A stretch of 64,000 bases of DNA from AWTP1-13 sp033764875 (GTDB lineage Bacteria; Pseudomonadota; Alphaproteobacteria; Rhizobiales; Hyphomicrobiaceae). The notes under the pieces were generated by a model that saw only the letters and a list, made by a program, of their open reading frames with translations, ran no database searches and had not been told where the DNA came from. This document shows, in pieces, positions 8,119 to 16,337 of this stretch. A program made the translations under genes and the position numbers. How positions within the stretch are numbered: position 1 is the first letter of the stretch; each line of letters opens with the position of its first letter. The stretch is taken from contig JANRIO010000110.1 in the NCBI GenBank assembly GCA_033764875.1, forward strand, positions 17,511 to 81,510. Reading direction: 5' to 3'.

Positions 8119-8904
8119 ATGTCTGCGACGTCGACTGCGCAAGGGCGCAAGGTCGTCCTGATCACCGGTGCGGCGAGCGGTATCGGGGCGGCGACGGCGC
8201 GCCGGTTCCTCGCCGAGGGCTGGAATGTCGCCGTCAACCATGTCGACGAGGGCCAGCGGACGGCCGCGGAGGAGATCTGCGCGGGCGCGGGCGCGCCTGG
8301 CCAGGGTGCGGTGGCGATCAAGGGCGACGTGACGAAGGACGAGGACTGCCGCGCGCTGGTTGCGGCGACGGTGGAGAGATTCGGCCGGCTCGACGGGCTC
8401 GTGAATGCCGCCGGCATCAGCAAGATGGTGCCGCTCGCCGACCTCGAGGGGCTGTCGCCGGAGGATTTCCAGCGCATCTATGCGGTGAACGCGATCGGCC
8501 CCTTCCTGATGAGCCGTGCGGCGGCTGCCGCCCTTAAGGCCAGCGGCGACGGCGCGATCGTGAACATCTCCTCGCGGGCGGCACTGACGGGGACCGGGTC
8601 GTCGATTGCCTACGCGGCCTCCAAGGCGGCGCTCAACACCCTGACGCTGTCGCTGGCGCGCCAGCTGGCGCCGGAGGTGCGGGTCAACGCGGTCTGCCCG
8701 GCCCTGACCGAGGAGGGGTTCGTCGAGCGGCTGGCGCCGGAGAGCTTCGCGCAGCGGCGCGAGGAGCAGATCGCCCGCTCGCCGCTGCGCCAGATCGGCA
8801 AGCCGCCGCAGGTCGCGGAGGCCATCTTCTGGCTCGTCGCGCACGCCCCGATGATGACCGGCGAGTGCGTGAGGCTCGATTTCGGGCTGCACCTCAACTC
8901 GTGA
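8119..8904 (+). CDS. SDR-family NAD(P)-dependent oxidoreductase
   Basis: This is a 261-residue classical short-chain dehydrogenase. The cofactor motif TGAASGIG sits near residue 18, VNAAG near 95, the catalytic Ser lies in NISSRAA, and the active-site YAASK motif follows. It probably oxidises or reduces a hydroxyl or keto group. The substrate is unknown. ATG at 8119 has AAGGGA about eight bases upstream; an upstream in-frame ATG at 8083 would add residues not usual for the family. The gene stands alone on this strand, about 140 bases before the molybdenum oxidoreductase, and could belong with it. Confidence 0.87.
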   Translation: MSATSTAQGRKVVLITGAASGIGAATARRFLAEGWNVAVNHVDEGQRTAAEEICAGAGAPGQGAVAIKGDVTKDEDCRALVAATVERFGRLDGLVNAAGISKMVPLADLEGLSPEDFQRIYAVNAIGPFLMSRAAAAALKASGDGAIVNISSRAALTGTGSSIAYAASKAALNTLTLSLARQLAPEVRVNAVCPALTEEGFVERLAPESFAQRREEQIARSPLRQIGKPPQVAEAIFWLVAHAPMMTGECVRLDFGLHLNS

Positions 8905-9048
8905 GGCGGCATCCGCGGCGGCGCGAGGGGAGCGTCGCTCGCGGCAGGCCCCGGCGCATCTTTATCCCGACGGCGATCGGTGCGACACTCGGCCCCCGGC
9001 GAGCCGGCTGCAGCCGGCATCGCGGTGGCAGGCGGCGAGGAGCGCGGG

Positions 9049-11190
9049 ATGCAGGACGGCACATTCAAGAGCACGTGCTGGGAATGCTCCGTTAACTGCG
9101 GCTCGATCGTCACGGTGAAGGGGGGCGAGGTCGCGAGCATCGGCCCGGACCCTGAGCATCCCTATTCCAAAGGCAACTTCTGTCTCAAGGGCATCCGCGG
9201 GGCCACGGGCCTGCGCGACCATCCCGACCGCCTCCTGCATCCCATGAAGCGCACGGGGCCCCGCGGGGGCGGGCAATGGGCGCGCATCTCGTGGGACGAG
9301 GCGCTCGACAGCATGGCCGACAGGCTCGCCGAGGTGCGACGCGCCCACGGCGCGCGCAGTCTCGTGGCGGCGACGAGCGGGGCCTATTTCAGCCGCAGCG
9401 TGATCACGGCGCTGATGATGCGCTCGATGGGCTCGCCGAACTGGATGATCAACCAGGACCTGTGCGGGGGCTGCCGGGCGGTGAGCGCGCGCGTCACAGG
9501 GCTCGACATCGATGCGGGCGGGGACATCGCCCATACGCGGTGCGCGCTGGTGGTGGGGCGGAACCCGGCCGTCGCCGACCCGGTGCAGTGGGCGGAGCTG
9601 AAGACCGCCAAAAAGCGCGGCGCCCGCATCGTCGCCGTCGACCCGAAGCGGACGCCGGTCGCCGAGATCGCCGATCTCTGGCTTCGCCCGCGCGTCGGGA
9701 CGGATGCGGCGCTGGCGCTCGGCATGGCGCAGGTGATCATCGCCGAGGGTCTCTACGACCGCGACTTCGTGGCCAGGTGGACCATCGGCTTCGAGGATCT
9801 CGCTGAGCGCGCCCGCGACTACACGCCCGAGCGGGCCGGCGAGCTGACCGGGATTGCGCCGGAGCAGATCGTCGCTGCCGCCCGCCTCTACGCCAACGGG
9901 CCGTCGACCTTCCTGTCCGGGCACGGCATCGATGCCTTTGCCGGAGGCGTGCAGGCGTTTCGCGCCTACCACTGCCTCGTGTCGATCTGCGGCAACGTCG
10001 ACCGCGCCGGCGGCAATCTGCGCGACAAGAAGCCCAAGGGGCTGTTGGGATACATCGAGCTGCTGCATCGGCCCGAGCTCCGGCTCGGCGCGGAGGCCGA
10101 GGCCGAGACGATCGGTGCCGAGGCCTACCCGCTGTGGTCGGGCTCCAAGGCCTGGCAGATGGCCTGCCACAACCCGTCGGTGATCGAGGCGATCCTGACG
10201 GGCAGGCCCTATCCGGTGCGGGCCGCCTACATCAGCGGCGTCAACATCCTTCTGACGTACCCGGACACGCGTCGCACCATCGAGGCGATGAAGGCACTCG
10301 ACTTCGTCGTGGTCGCCGGCCACCAGATGACGCCCACCGCCGAGTGGGCCGACATCGTGCTGCCGAAGACGACGTCGATCGAGGAGGAGGAGGTCTCCTA
10401 CCAGGGCATCGGCCAGGCAGTCCTGCTCTCGCGCGCCGTGCCTGCGCGAGGGGAGGCGCGCTGCGAGATCGAGATCGCGCGGCCGCTGCTCGACAGGATG
10501 GCCAAGCGCCAGGCGCTGACACGGGATTTCCTTCCCTGGTCCAGCCAGCGGGAGTTCAATGCCTTCCTGCTGCAGGGGAGCGACGTGTCGCTGCAGGAAT
10601 TGGCGGAGCAGGGGTGCGTCAAGCGCCCCTTCAGGCTCGGCAACTTCGAGGAGAAGCCGTTCCCGACGCCGTCGGGGCGGATCGAGCTCAGGGCCTCGAT
10701 GCTGGCCCAGCATGGCCTCGATCCGCTGCCGGGCCTGGCGCCAGGGCCGATCGCGGCCAGGCCGGAGGATGCGAGCGGCTATCCGTTCCAGCTGATCACG
10801 GGCGATCGCGAGAAGCAGTATCACCACTCGCGCTTCAGGGAGCAGGCCTGGGCCCGCAAGGTCTCCCCGCATCCCCGGCTTCTGATGCACCCGGAGGATG
10901 CGTCGGCGCTGGCGCTCGCCGACGATGCCTGGGTCGTGGTGGAGGCGGCGGGCGTCGACGGCGGTGCCAGATTGAAGCTCAAGATCTCGGACGCCACGCC
11001 GCCGGGCATCGTGTCGACCGGCATGGGGTGGTGGCGGCCCGATGTCGCCACGCCGGATCACGGCGTGCTCGACGGCAACATCAACGCGGTGCTGTCCTAT
11101 TCGGGCCCCTACGATCCGGTCACCGGCTCGGCGAGCATCCGCGGCCAGCGCTGCCGGGTGAGGCGGGCGCCGCAGCACAGCCCCGCCTGA
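9049..11190 (+). CDS. Molybdopterin (bis-MGD) oxidoreductase with [4Fe-4S] cluster
   Basis: This is a 713-residue catalytic subunit of the DMSO reductase/CISM superfamily. The N-terminal cluster-binding motif CWECSVNC with a fourth Cys in NFCLKG supports one [4Fe-4S] cluster. The central molybdopterin domains include NQDLCGGCRAV, where the second Cys is a good candidate for the molybdenum ligand. The C-terminal molydopterin dinucleotide-binding domain carries ITGDREKQYHHS. There is no Tat signal, so it is likely cytoplasmic. Length and layout resemble the thiosulfate/polysulfide reductase, acetylene hydratase and formate dehydrogenase-like groups, but the reaction is unknown. No electron-transfer or membrane subunit lies beside it. 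GAGGAG upstream of 9049 and the position of the first Cys choose the start. Confidence 0.85.
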   Translation: MQDGTFKSTCWECSVNCGSIVTVKGGEVASIGPDPEHPYSKGNFCLKGIRGATGLRDHPDRLLHPMKRTGPRGGGQWARISWDEALDSMADRLAEVRRAHGARSLVAATSGAYFSRSVITALMMRSMGSPNWMINQDLCGGCRAVSARVTGLDIDAGGDIAHTRCALVVGRNPAVADPVQWAELKTAKKRGARIVAVDPKRTPVAEIADLWLRPRVGTDAALALGMAQVIIAEGLYDRDFVARWTIGFEDLAERARDYTPERAGELTGIAPEQIVAAARLYANGPSTFLSGHGIDAFAGGVQAFRAYHCLVSICGNVDRAGGNLRDKKPKGLLGYIELLHRPELRLGAEAEAETIGAEAYPLWSGSKAWQMACHNPSVIEAILTGRPYPVRAAYISGVNILLTYPDTRRTIEAMKALDFVVVAGHQMTPTAEWADIVLPKTTSIEEEEVSYQGIGQAVLLSRAVPARGEARCEIEIARPLLDRMAKRQALTRDFLPWSSQREFNAFLLQGSDVSLQELAEQGCVKRPFRLGNFEEKPFPTPSGRIELRASMLAQHGLDPLPGLAPGPIAARPEDASGYPFQLITGDREKQYHHSRFREQAWARKVSPHPRLLMHPEDASALALADDAWVVVEAAGVDGGARLKLKISDATPPGIVSTGMGWWRPDVATPDHGVLDGNINAVLSYSGPYDPVTGSASIRGQRCRVRRAPQHSPA

Positions 11191-11506
11191 AGCGCGGCAC
11201 GGCAAGCCGGATTGATCCTGGAAGATCAATGCGATCGAGGCCGTGGGCGGGGTTGGGCCCCGGGGGCTCGCGCCGGATCCGCGGCAGCCTCGCTGAGCCC
11301 GGCCCGCGCAGGGAAGCTCGCCTGCAAGCACGCCCGTGTCATTCGCGGCGACGGCGGAGCATGCTATAGGAGCGCAGCGTGCGGAGCGGGAACGCGCGCG
11401 ACACGCGGGCCGGCGATCGGGGCGATCTCCGGCCAGCACCATCGGATCGCCGGCCCATTGCGGCCCGCTGCGACGGTGGCGTCATGATGCTCAATGGGGG
11501 GAAGAC
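11191..11506. other. Intergenic region of 316 bases, no gene recognised
   Basis: No coding potential of note. It contains an inverted repeat TTGATC-N6-GATCAA at about 11212-11229, just after the stop of the molybdenum oxidoreductase. The half-sites resemble FNR/FixK half-sites, but the spacing is too wide. A promoter for the hydrolase gene at 11507 must lie here, but no clear -35/-10 pair is visible. Confidence 0.4.
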
Positions 11507-13582
11507 ATGTCACCAGTTCGTGCCCTCAGCCTCGCGGCTGCAATCGCTCTTGCGCCTCTCGCCTCCGCGTGGGGGCAGCAGGAGTCGGCAAAACGCGCCA
11601 GCCTCTCCGAGCAGCTGCGCGATATCGAGGTGCAGGAGCAGCTGATCGCGCTCGGCGTTCTCGACGGCACCGCAGGCAAGGTCTCGAACGAGGACCTGCA
11701 CCGGGCCGTGGCGTGGTTCCGCAGGGCCTTCCGGTTCCCGGCCGGCACGCAGCCCTTGAGCGAGGCCGAGAAGGAGAAGCTGCGCCAGACCGAGACGGAG
11801 TTCATCGCGGCGACCGGCCTCAAGCCGCTCACCTACAAGCATGCCAAGACGCAGACGGACATCGAGCTCCTGGTGCCGCTCAAACTGGTGGAGGGGGCCC
11901 CGCAGGCGTTCGGCGGGGATCTCCCCGACGGCGGCTGGCAGGAGTACCGCAGCAGCAACGGCAAGGTGTCGGTGGGCCCTGTCGTGCACCTGCTCTCCGA
12001 GTACACGCCGATCTCGCTGTTCCGGCACAACATCATGCAGGCGTCGCTCAACTACCGGCACCTGCGCCTGACGTCGGAGGAGTTCGCGGCGGAGGGCTTC
12101 GCCGAAGACAATGAGGGCGGCTACACCTCCTCCAACCTGGTGCTGACGGCCGGAGACAAGCTCAAGGGCGTGTTCATCCGCTACCCGATGGCGACGCCGG
12201 CCGGATTGGCGCTGCCGTCCTTCCTGGAGCCGGTCGCCGCCGCCGAGCCCCCCGCGGCCGACGGCGCCAAGCCCGATGCCGCGAACCGGGCCTGGCAGCT
12301 CCTGATGCAGGGCGTCAGCAATCTGGCGGTCGGCAAATTCGCGGTGCAGAACGGGTGGAAGGAGGTCAACTCCAAGCCCTGCCCCTTGCGCCCGGCCGAG
12401 GCAGCGGCGGGGGCCAGGAAGCCAATCCGCATCCTGTTCGGCACCGACCGCAAGCCGAAGCCCGGGCCCCAGCCCTCCGCTGGCGGCACCGTCGATCCGG
12501 ACTCGCTGTTCCTCAACGAGGCCGGCAACAGCCTGCACATCGGCTGCGCCTATGTCGTGCCGCCGGTCAAGGATGCGTCGGGAACGGTCACGACGCCGGG
12601 CAACGTCAGCATGCATCGCCCGCTCCACGCGACCGACAAGGGGAACATCGGCGATCAGCTGTTCCTGACCAACGAGATCGCCGAGGCCGAGGGGAGGGTG
12701 GCGAGCAAGCTCAGGACGCGCGCCTCGTATCAGCGGCGCGCGCTGCAACGCGCAAGGGCCGCGGGCGCGTCCTCCGGCAACTCGGCACTGGTCTTCATCC
12801 ACGGCTACAACTACGCCTTCAAGGATGCCCTGTTCGGGGCGGCGCAGATCGCGAGCGACATCGACTACGACGGGCGGGTGTACGTCTACAGCTGGCCATC
12901 GGCCGCCAGCACGGTGCGCTACATCCCCGATCTCGACAATGCCGAGCAGGCCGAGCCGTTCCTGCAGTCGTTCCTGAAGCTGCTGCTGCGGGACACCGAC
13001 ATCGACTACGTCGACATCCTCGTGCACAGCATGGGATCGCAGTCGGTGGTGCGGGCGCTCAGCTCGCTGCAGGGCATCTTCGAGACGGAGCGGCAGGGAA
13101 CCTCAGGGCCCGCCAAGATCAGCATCGGGCAGATCATTTTCGCCGCGCCCGACGTGGCGCAGCCGACGTTCGAGCAGAAGATCCGCCGCATCGCGCCGCA
13201 CGCCAACCGCGTCACCGTCTATGCCTCGGCCAACGACGCGGCGTTGTTTGCCTCGCAACTCCTGCGCGGCGGCTCGCCGCGGATGGGGGAGATCGGCGAC
13301 AACGGCGAGCCCCGCCTCGTCGAGGTGAGGAACGTGCACGTCATCGACGCCACCACGCCGACGCCATGGTGGAAATTGATGTTCGGATACGGCCACGACT
13401 ATTTCGAGCAGAACAAGGATGTGCAGAAGGACATCCGTCGGATTCTGCAAGCCAGCGCCACCGCCGAGTACCAGATGCCCAACGAACGGTCGCCGGACCT
13501 GTTCGACAAGCTGCCGTTCAAGGGCAAGGACAGCTGGTTCTTCTGGCGGCTGCGCGAGCAAAAGGCACCGGAGAAGAAGTAA
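11507..13582 (+). CDS. Exported DUF900-type alpha/beta hydrolase
   Basis: This is a 691-residue protein beginning with a Sec signal peptide (hydrophobic stretch ending ASAWGQQ). The first 100 residues look like a helical, peptidoglycan-binding-like region (EQLIALGVLDG..). The C-terminal half is a DUF900-type alpha/beta hydrolase with FIHGYNYAF (oxyanion region) near residue 430, the nucleophile elbow HSMGSQ near 507 and a late His region. DUF900 proteins are putative serine esterases, poorly characterised. ATG at 11507 follows GGGGGAAG and is placed correctly for the signal peptide. The protein is much longer than a minimal family member because of its N-terminal half, whose role I cannot identify. 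It stands alone between two other loci. Confidence 0.8.
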   Translation: MSPVRALSLAAAIALAPLASAWGQQESAKRASLSEQLRDIEVQEQLIALGVLDGTAGKVSNEDLHRAVAWFRRAFRFPAGTQPLSEAEKEKLRQTETEFIAATGLKPLTYKHAKTQTDIELLVPLKLVEGAPQAFGGDLPDGGWQEYRSSNGKVSVGPVVHLLSEYTPISLFRHNIMQASLNYRHLRLTSEEFAAEGFAEDNEGGYTSSNLVLTAGDKLKGVFIRYPMATPAGLALPSFLEPVAAAEPPAADGAKPDAANRAWQLLMQGVSNLAVGKFAVQNGWKEVNSKPCPLRPAEAAAGARKPIRILFGTDRKPKPGPQPSAGGTVDPDSLFLNEAGNSLHIGCAYVVPPVKDASGTVTTPGNVSMHRPLHATDKGNIGDQLFLTNEIAEAEGRVASKLRTRASYQRRALQRARAAGASSGNSALVFIHGYNYAFKDALFGAAQIASDIDYDGRVYVYSWPSAASTVRYIPDLDNAEQAEPFLQSFLKLLLRDTDIDYVDILVHSMGSQSVVRALSSLQGIFETERQGTSGPAKISIGQIIFAAPDVAQPTFEQKIRRIAPHANRVTVYASANDAALFASQLLRGGSPRMGEIGDNGEPRLVEVRNVHVIDATTPTPWWKLMFGYGHDYFEQNKDVQKDIRRILQASATAEYQMPNERSPDLFDKLPFKGKDSWFFWRLREQKAPEKK

Positions 13583-13763
13583 GGGGCGCGAGCGCCGCTC
13601 GACTTGGCCCGTGCGGCCGAGCGGAGCGGGCATTCCCCAATCGTGCGCAGTGACGCCGGCACCTTGCGCCGGCGCCGAGACACGCCTGCCCGGCGCCGGA
13701 CGGCGCATCGGGGAGACAATCCATGCGCGCCGTCCCCGATTCCCCCCTCGCCGCGCAAGACAG

Positions 13764-13796
13764 CCCCGCCTGCCGAAGCATGACTTCGGCGCGGGG
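13764..13796. other. Strong intergenic hairpin
   Basis: Nested inverted repeats: an inner stem GCCGAAG/CTTCGGC around a five-base loop, and an outer stem CCCCGC/GCGGGG separated from it by a two-base bulge on one side. It lies 182 bases after the hydrolase gene and 80 bases before the dehydrogenase gene. There is no clear T-run, so it is either a weak terminator or a small palindromic repeat. Confidence 0.45.
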
Positions 13797-13875
13797 CCGG
13801 TCTAATCTTGGCAAAAAGCCTGCTCGCGCCGAATGCGGGCCGGCCGTGACAAGAGCGAAGGGGAACATCCAGGGC

Positions 13876-14964
13876 ATGGTGACGATCAAGGCCGACGCGC
13901 TCAGCGATCTGGTGCGCGACATCTTCGCCAAGGCCGGCTGCTCGGCCGCCGAGGCCGAGCGCATCGGGCGCTACCTGGTGTCGGCGAACCTGACCGGCCA
14001 CGACAGCCACGGGGTCGTGCGCGTGCCCCGCTACCTCGCCTGGAAGAGCGAGGGTGCGGTCAAGGCCGATCAGACCGTCAAGGTCCTGACCGAGACGCCG
14101 GTGCTCGCCGTGCTCGACGGCCTCCACGGCTTCGGCCAGACGGTGGCGCCGCAGGCGGTCGAGATCGGCATCTCAAAGTGCCGGCGCAACGGCCTGTCGA
14201 TGATCGCCTTGCGCAATGCCGGCCATATCGGCCGCGTCGGCGACTGGGCGGAGATGGCGGCCGCCGAGGGGCTCGTCTCGGTGCATTTCGTCAATGCTTC
14301 CGGCAGCGTGCTCGTCGCCCCCTACGGCGGCACCGAGCGCCGGCTGTCGACGGCCCCCTTCTGCGTGGGCGTGCCGCGGCCGGGCCACGCCCCGGTCGTG
14401 CTCGACTTCGCCACCAGCGTGGTGGCGGAAGGCAAGGTGCTGGTCGCCAGCTTCGGCGGCAAGACGCTGCCCGAGAACGCGCTCATCGCGCTCGACGGCA
14501 GCATGGGCACGGACCCGCACATGCTCTACGGCGACTACACGCCGACCGGTCGCCGCGATCATGCCAAGGGCAAGGGGGCCATCCGCGCCTTCGGCGAGCA
14601 CAAGGGCTCGGGGCTGGCCTTCCTGTGCGAGATCCTCGGCGGCTCGCTCACCGGCATGAGCGCCACCGGCGAGGGTCGCCCGTTCGGCAACGGCATGCTG
14701 TCCTTCTACGTCGACCCCCAGGTGGTCGATCCCGACAGCTTCTTTCCCGCCGACATGGCGCGCTACATCGCCTACTTCAAGAGCGCGCGCCCGGCCGTTG
14801 AAGGCGGCGAGGTGCTGATCCCCGGCGAGCCGGAGGAGCGCACGCGCGCCGACCGCCTCGAGAACGGCGTGCCGCTGTCCGACGACACCTGGGCCGCCAT
14901 CGTCAACGCCGCCCGCGAGGCCGGCGTCGACGAGGCCCGCATCCAGCAGGCCGGGGCGCGCTAG
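13876..14964 (+). CDS. Malate/L-lactate dehydrogenase family (Ldh2) oxidoreductase
   Basis: This is a 362-residue NAD(P)-dependent dehydrogenase of the Ldh2/YlbC/DlgD family, which reduces or oxidises 2-oxo/2-hydroxy acids (malate, lactate, ureidoglycolate, diketogulonate). Family motifs include the conserved GHDSHGVVRVP near residue 42, NAGHIGRVGDWAE near 115 and FGEHKGSGLAFLCE near 250. ATG at 13876 fits the family start. It precedes an RraA-like protein and an HpcH aldolase on the same strand, so the three probably process a shared 2-oxo acid. The 329-base gap to the next gene holds a palindromic repeat. The exact substrate is unknown. Confidence 0.88.
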   Translation: MVTIKADALSDLVRDIFAKAGCSAAEAERIGRYLVSANLTGHDSHGVVRVPRYLAWKSEGAVKADQTVKVLTETPVLAVLDGLHGFGQTVAPQAVEIGISKCRRNGLSMIALRNAGHIGRVGDWAEMAAAEGLVSVHFVNASGSVLVAPYGGTERRLSTAPFCVGVPRPGHAPVVLDFATSVVAEGKVLVASFGGKTLPENALIALDGSMGTDPHMLYGDYTPTGRRDHAKGKGAIRAFGEHKGSGLAFLCEILGGSLTGMSATGEGRPFGNGMLSFYVDPQVVDPDSFFPADMARYIAYFKSARPAVEGGEVLIPGEPEERTRADRLENGVPLSDDTWAAIVNAAREAGVDEARIQQAGAR

Positions 14965-15045
14965 CATGCCGGCCCCGACAGCCCCGCACGCTCTCTCGCC
15001 GCGCGCGCACACGACGCGCAGTGCACCGCGTGCAGCGTGCTCCAC

Positions 15046-15200
15046 TGTCATCCCGGACGGCGCGCAGCGCCGATCCGGGACCCAGGGGCGGCGCGCGCGA
15101 CATCGCCCGGCATCCACCGGCCAGCCCCGCCCGCGACAGGCGTCGTTCCCAGCCCCTGGGTCCCGGCTCTGCGCGCTGACGCGCTCCGGCCGGGATGACA
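15046..15200. repeat. Palindromic intergenic repeat (REP-type), two long arms
   Basis: The left arm (15046-15087) begins TGTCATCCCGG and ends GGGACCCAGGGG. The right arm (15153-15200) begins CCCCTGGGTCCCGG and ends CCGGGATGACA. Both arms also carry GCGCGC segments. From memory, arms of the form GTCATCCCGG...GGGACCCAGG are frequent in alphaproteobacterial intergenic regions. It fills most of the gap between the Ldh2 and RraA-like genes. Confidence 0.75.
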
Positions 15201-15293
15201 CGGGAGGGCCGGCTTCGGCCCGGCTGCGATCAGCGCTCCCGAAACTCTATCCGCTCGCACACGTCGCCGCCGCGCGGCATTGAGGAGATTGCC

Positions 15294-16004
15294 ATGACCA
15301 CCACCGCCATCGACACCGCGCTGCTCGAGAAGCTCAAGAGCTACGACACCCCCACCATCTGCAATGCGCTGGAGATCATCGACCCCGCGCGCCGCCTGAC
15401 AGGCTTCACGGTCAGGCCCCTGATTTGCCCGTTCCCGAGCCTGCCGCCGATCGTGGGCTACGCCAAGACGGCCTCGATCCGCTCGACGCACATCAACGAG
15501 TTCGATCCCAGGAAGGCGCGCGACCAGCGCATCGCCTACTACGAGTACGTGGCGAGCGATCCCGCCCCCGGCATCATGTGCATCCAGGATCTCGACGGAC
15601 ACGACACCGGATTCGGCGCCTTCTGGGGCGAGGTGATGAGCGCGGTGCACAAGGGGCTGGGGCTGCTCGGCGTCGTCACCGACGGATCGATCCGCGACAT
15701 CGACCAGTGGGCGCCGGGCTTCCAGGCGCTCTGCGGCTCCATCATGCCCTCGCATGCCCACGTGCATCTGGCCGACTTCGGCCGCCAGATCCGCGTCGCC
15801 GGCATGGTGGTGAAGTCGGGCGACATCGTGCACGCCGACCGCCACGGCGCCGTGACCATCCCCGCCGCGCTCGCCGGGCGCATCCCCACCGCCTGCGATC
15901 TGCTGGCGCGGAAGGAGGCCGTGATCCTCGACATGGCGCGTGCGCCGGGCTTCGACATCGAGAAGCTCAAGGTCGCACTCGCCAAGCAGGACGAGATCCA
16001 CTGA
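15294..16004 (+). CDS. RraA-like protein (4-hydroxy-4-methyl-2-oxoglutarate aldolase family)
   Basis: This is a 236-residue protein of the RraA/HMG aldolase fold. The ligand-binding loop (FWGEVMSAVHKGLG) and the metal-proximal GVVTDGSIRDID motif are both present; the latter corresponds to the conserved G-x3-DG-x2-RD signature. Members cleave 4-hydroxy-2-oxo acids or bind RNase E; at this length with a catabolic context the aldolase or decarboxylase role is likelier. GAGGAGA lies five bases before ATG 15294. It is followed by a broken hydroxyacid dehydrogenase remnant and an HpcH aldolase, so the locus looks like a 2-oxo-acid degradation cassette. Confidence 0.87.
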   Translation: MTTTAIDTALLEKLKSYDTPTICNALEIIDPARRLTGFTVRPLICPFPSLPPIVGYAKTASIRSTHINEFDPRKARDQRIAYYEYVASDPAPGIMCIQDLDGHDTGFGAFWGEVMSAVHKGLGLLGVVTDGSIRDIDQWAPGFQALCGSIMPSHAHVHLADFGRQIRVAGMVVKSGDIVHADRHGAVTIPAALAGRIPTACDLLARKEAVILDMARAPGFDIEKLKVALAKQDEIH

Positions 16005-16178
16005 GCAAGGAGTGCAGCCCGTGCGCGCATCCTGCTCACGCCGCACTCGGCCACCTCGACCGGGGAGACCATGGTGCTCAAGGCCAAGGCCGTCGCCCAG
16101 AGCGTGCTCGACGGCCGGCTGCCCAGAAGCCACGCCTTCAACCTCGAGGTCCCGCCGAAGGCACGCAAGAAGGATTGA
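16005..16178 (+). pseudogene. C-terminal remnant of a D-2-hydroxyacid dehydrogenase
   Basis: In the frame starting at 16005 (stop TGA 16176-16178) about 50 codons encode a segment with ILLTPHSATSTGET and then VAQSVLDGRLP. This matches the end of the NAD-binding and C-terminal part of D-isomer-specific 2-hydroxyacid dehydrogenases (phosphoglycerate dehydrogenase type), where the catalytic His sits in TPH. The rest of the enzyme (about 270 residues) is missing; the RraA-like gene ends directly before it. It looks like a deletion scar fused to the end of the neighbouring gene. An in-frame ATG at 16071 could still yield a 35-residue peptide, but function is unlikely. Confidence 0.55.
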
Positions 16179-16185
16179 GAACGCG

Positions 16186-16286
16186 CTCCCTCTCTCCATT
16201 CCCAATAGGGAGAGGAGGCGACCGACACGCGAGGAGAGATTGCGCCGCAATCCCCTCGCCCCGCGCGCGGGGAGAGGGAGAAGAGA
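16186..16286. repeat. Pair of CTCTCC/GGAGAG palindromes
   Basis: The first hairpin is CTCCCTCTCTCC facing GGGAGAGGAG (16186-16217). The second is CCCCTCGCCCC facing GGGGAGAGGG around CGCGCG (16252-16278). A very similar palindrome occurs at 35170-35193, so this is a dispersed intergenic repeat. It lies between the dehydrogenase remnant and the HpcH gene. Confidence 0.65.
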
Positions 16287-16337
16287 GCACTCACCGGCCG
16301 CGCCCGCAAACGCACTGCAACAGGAGAACACAAGGTC

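Noticed and set aside
11212..11229. FNR/FixK-like box TTGATC-N6-GATCAA
   Set aside because: The spacing between TTGAT and ATCAA is eight bases, not the four required; it also lies just downstream of a stop codon.
8962..11442. 826-codon minus-strand frame opposite the molybdenum oxidoreductase
   Set aside because: Shadow frame with skewed composition and no domain signatures; stop codons are rare by chance at this GC content.
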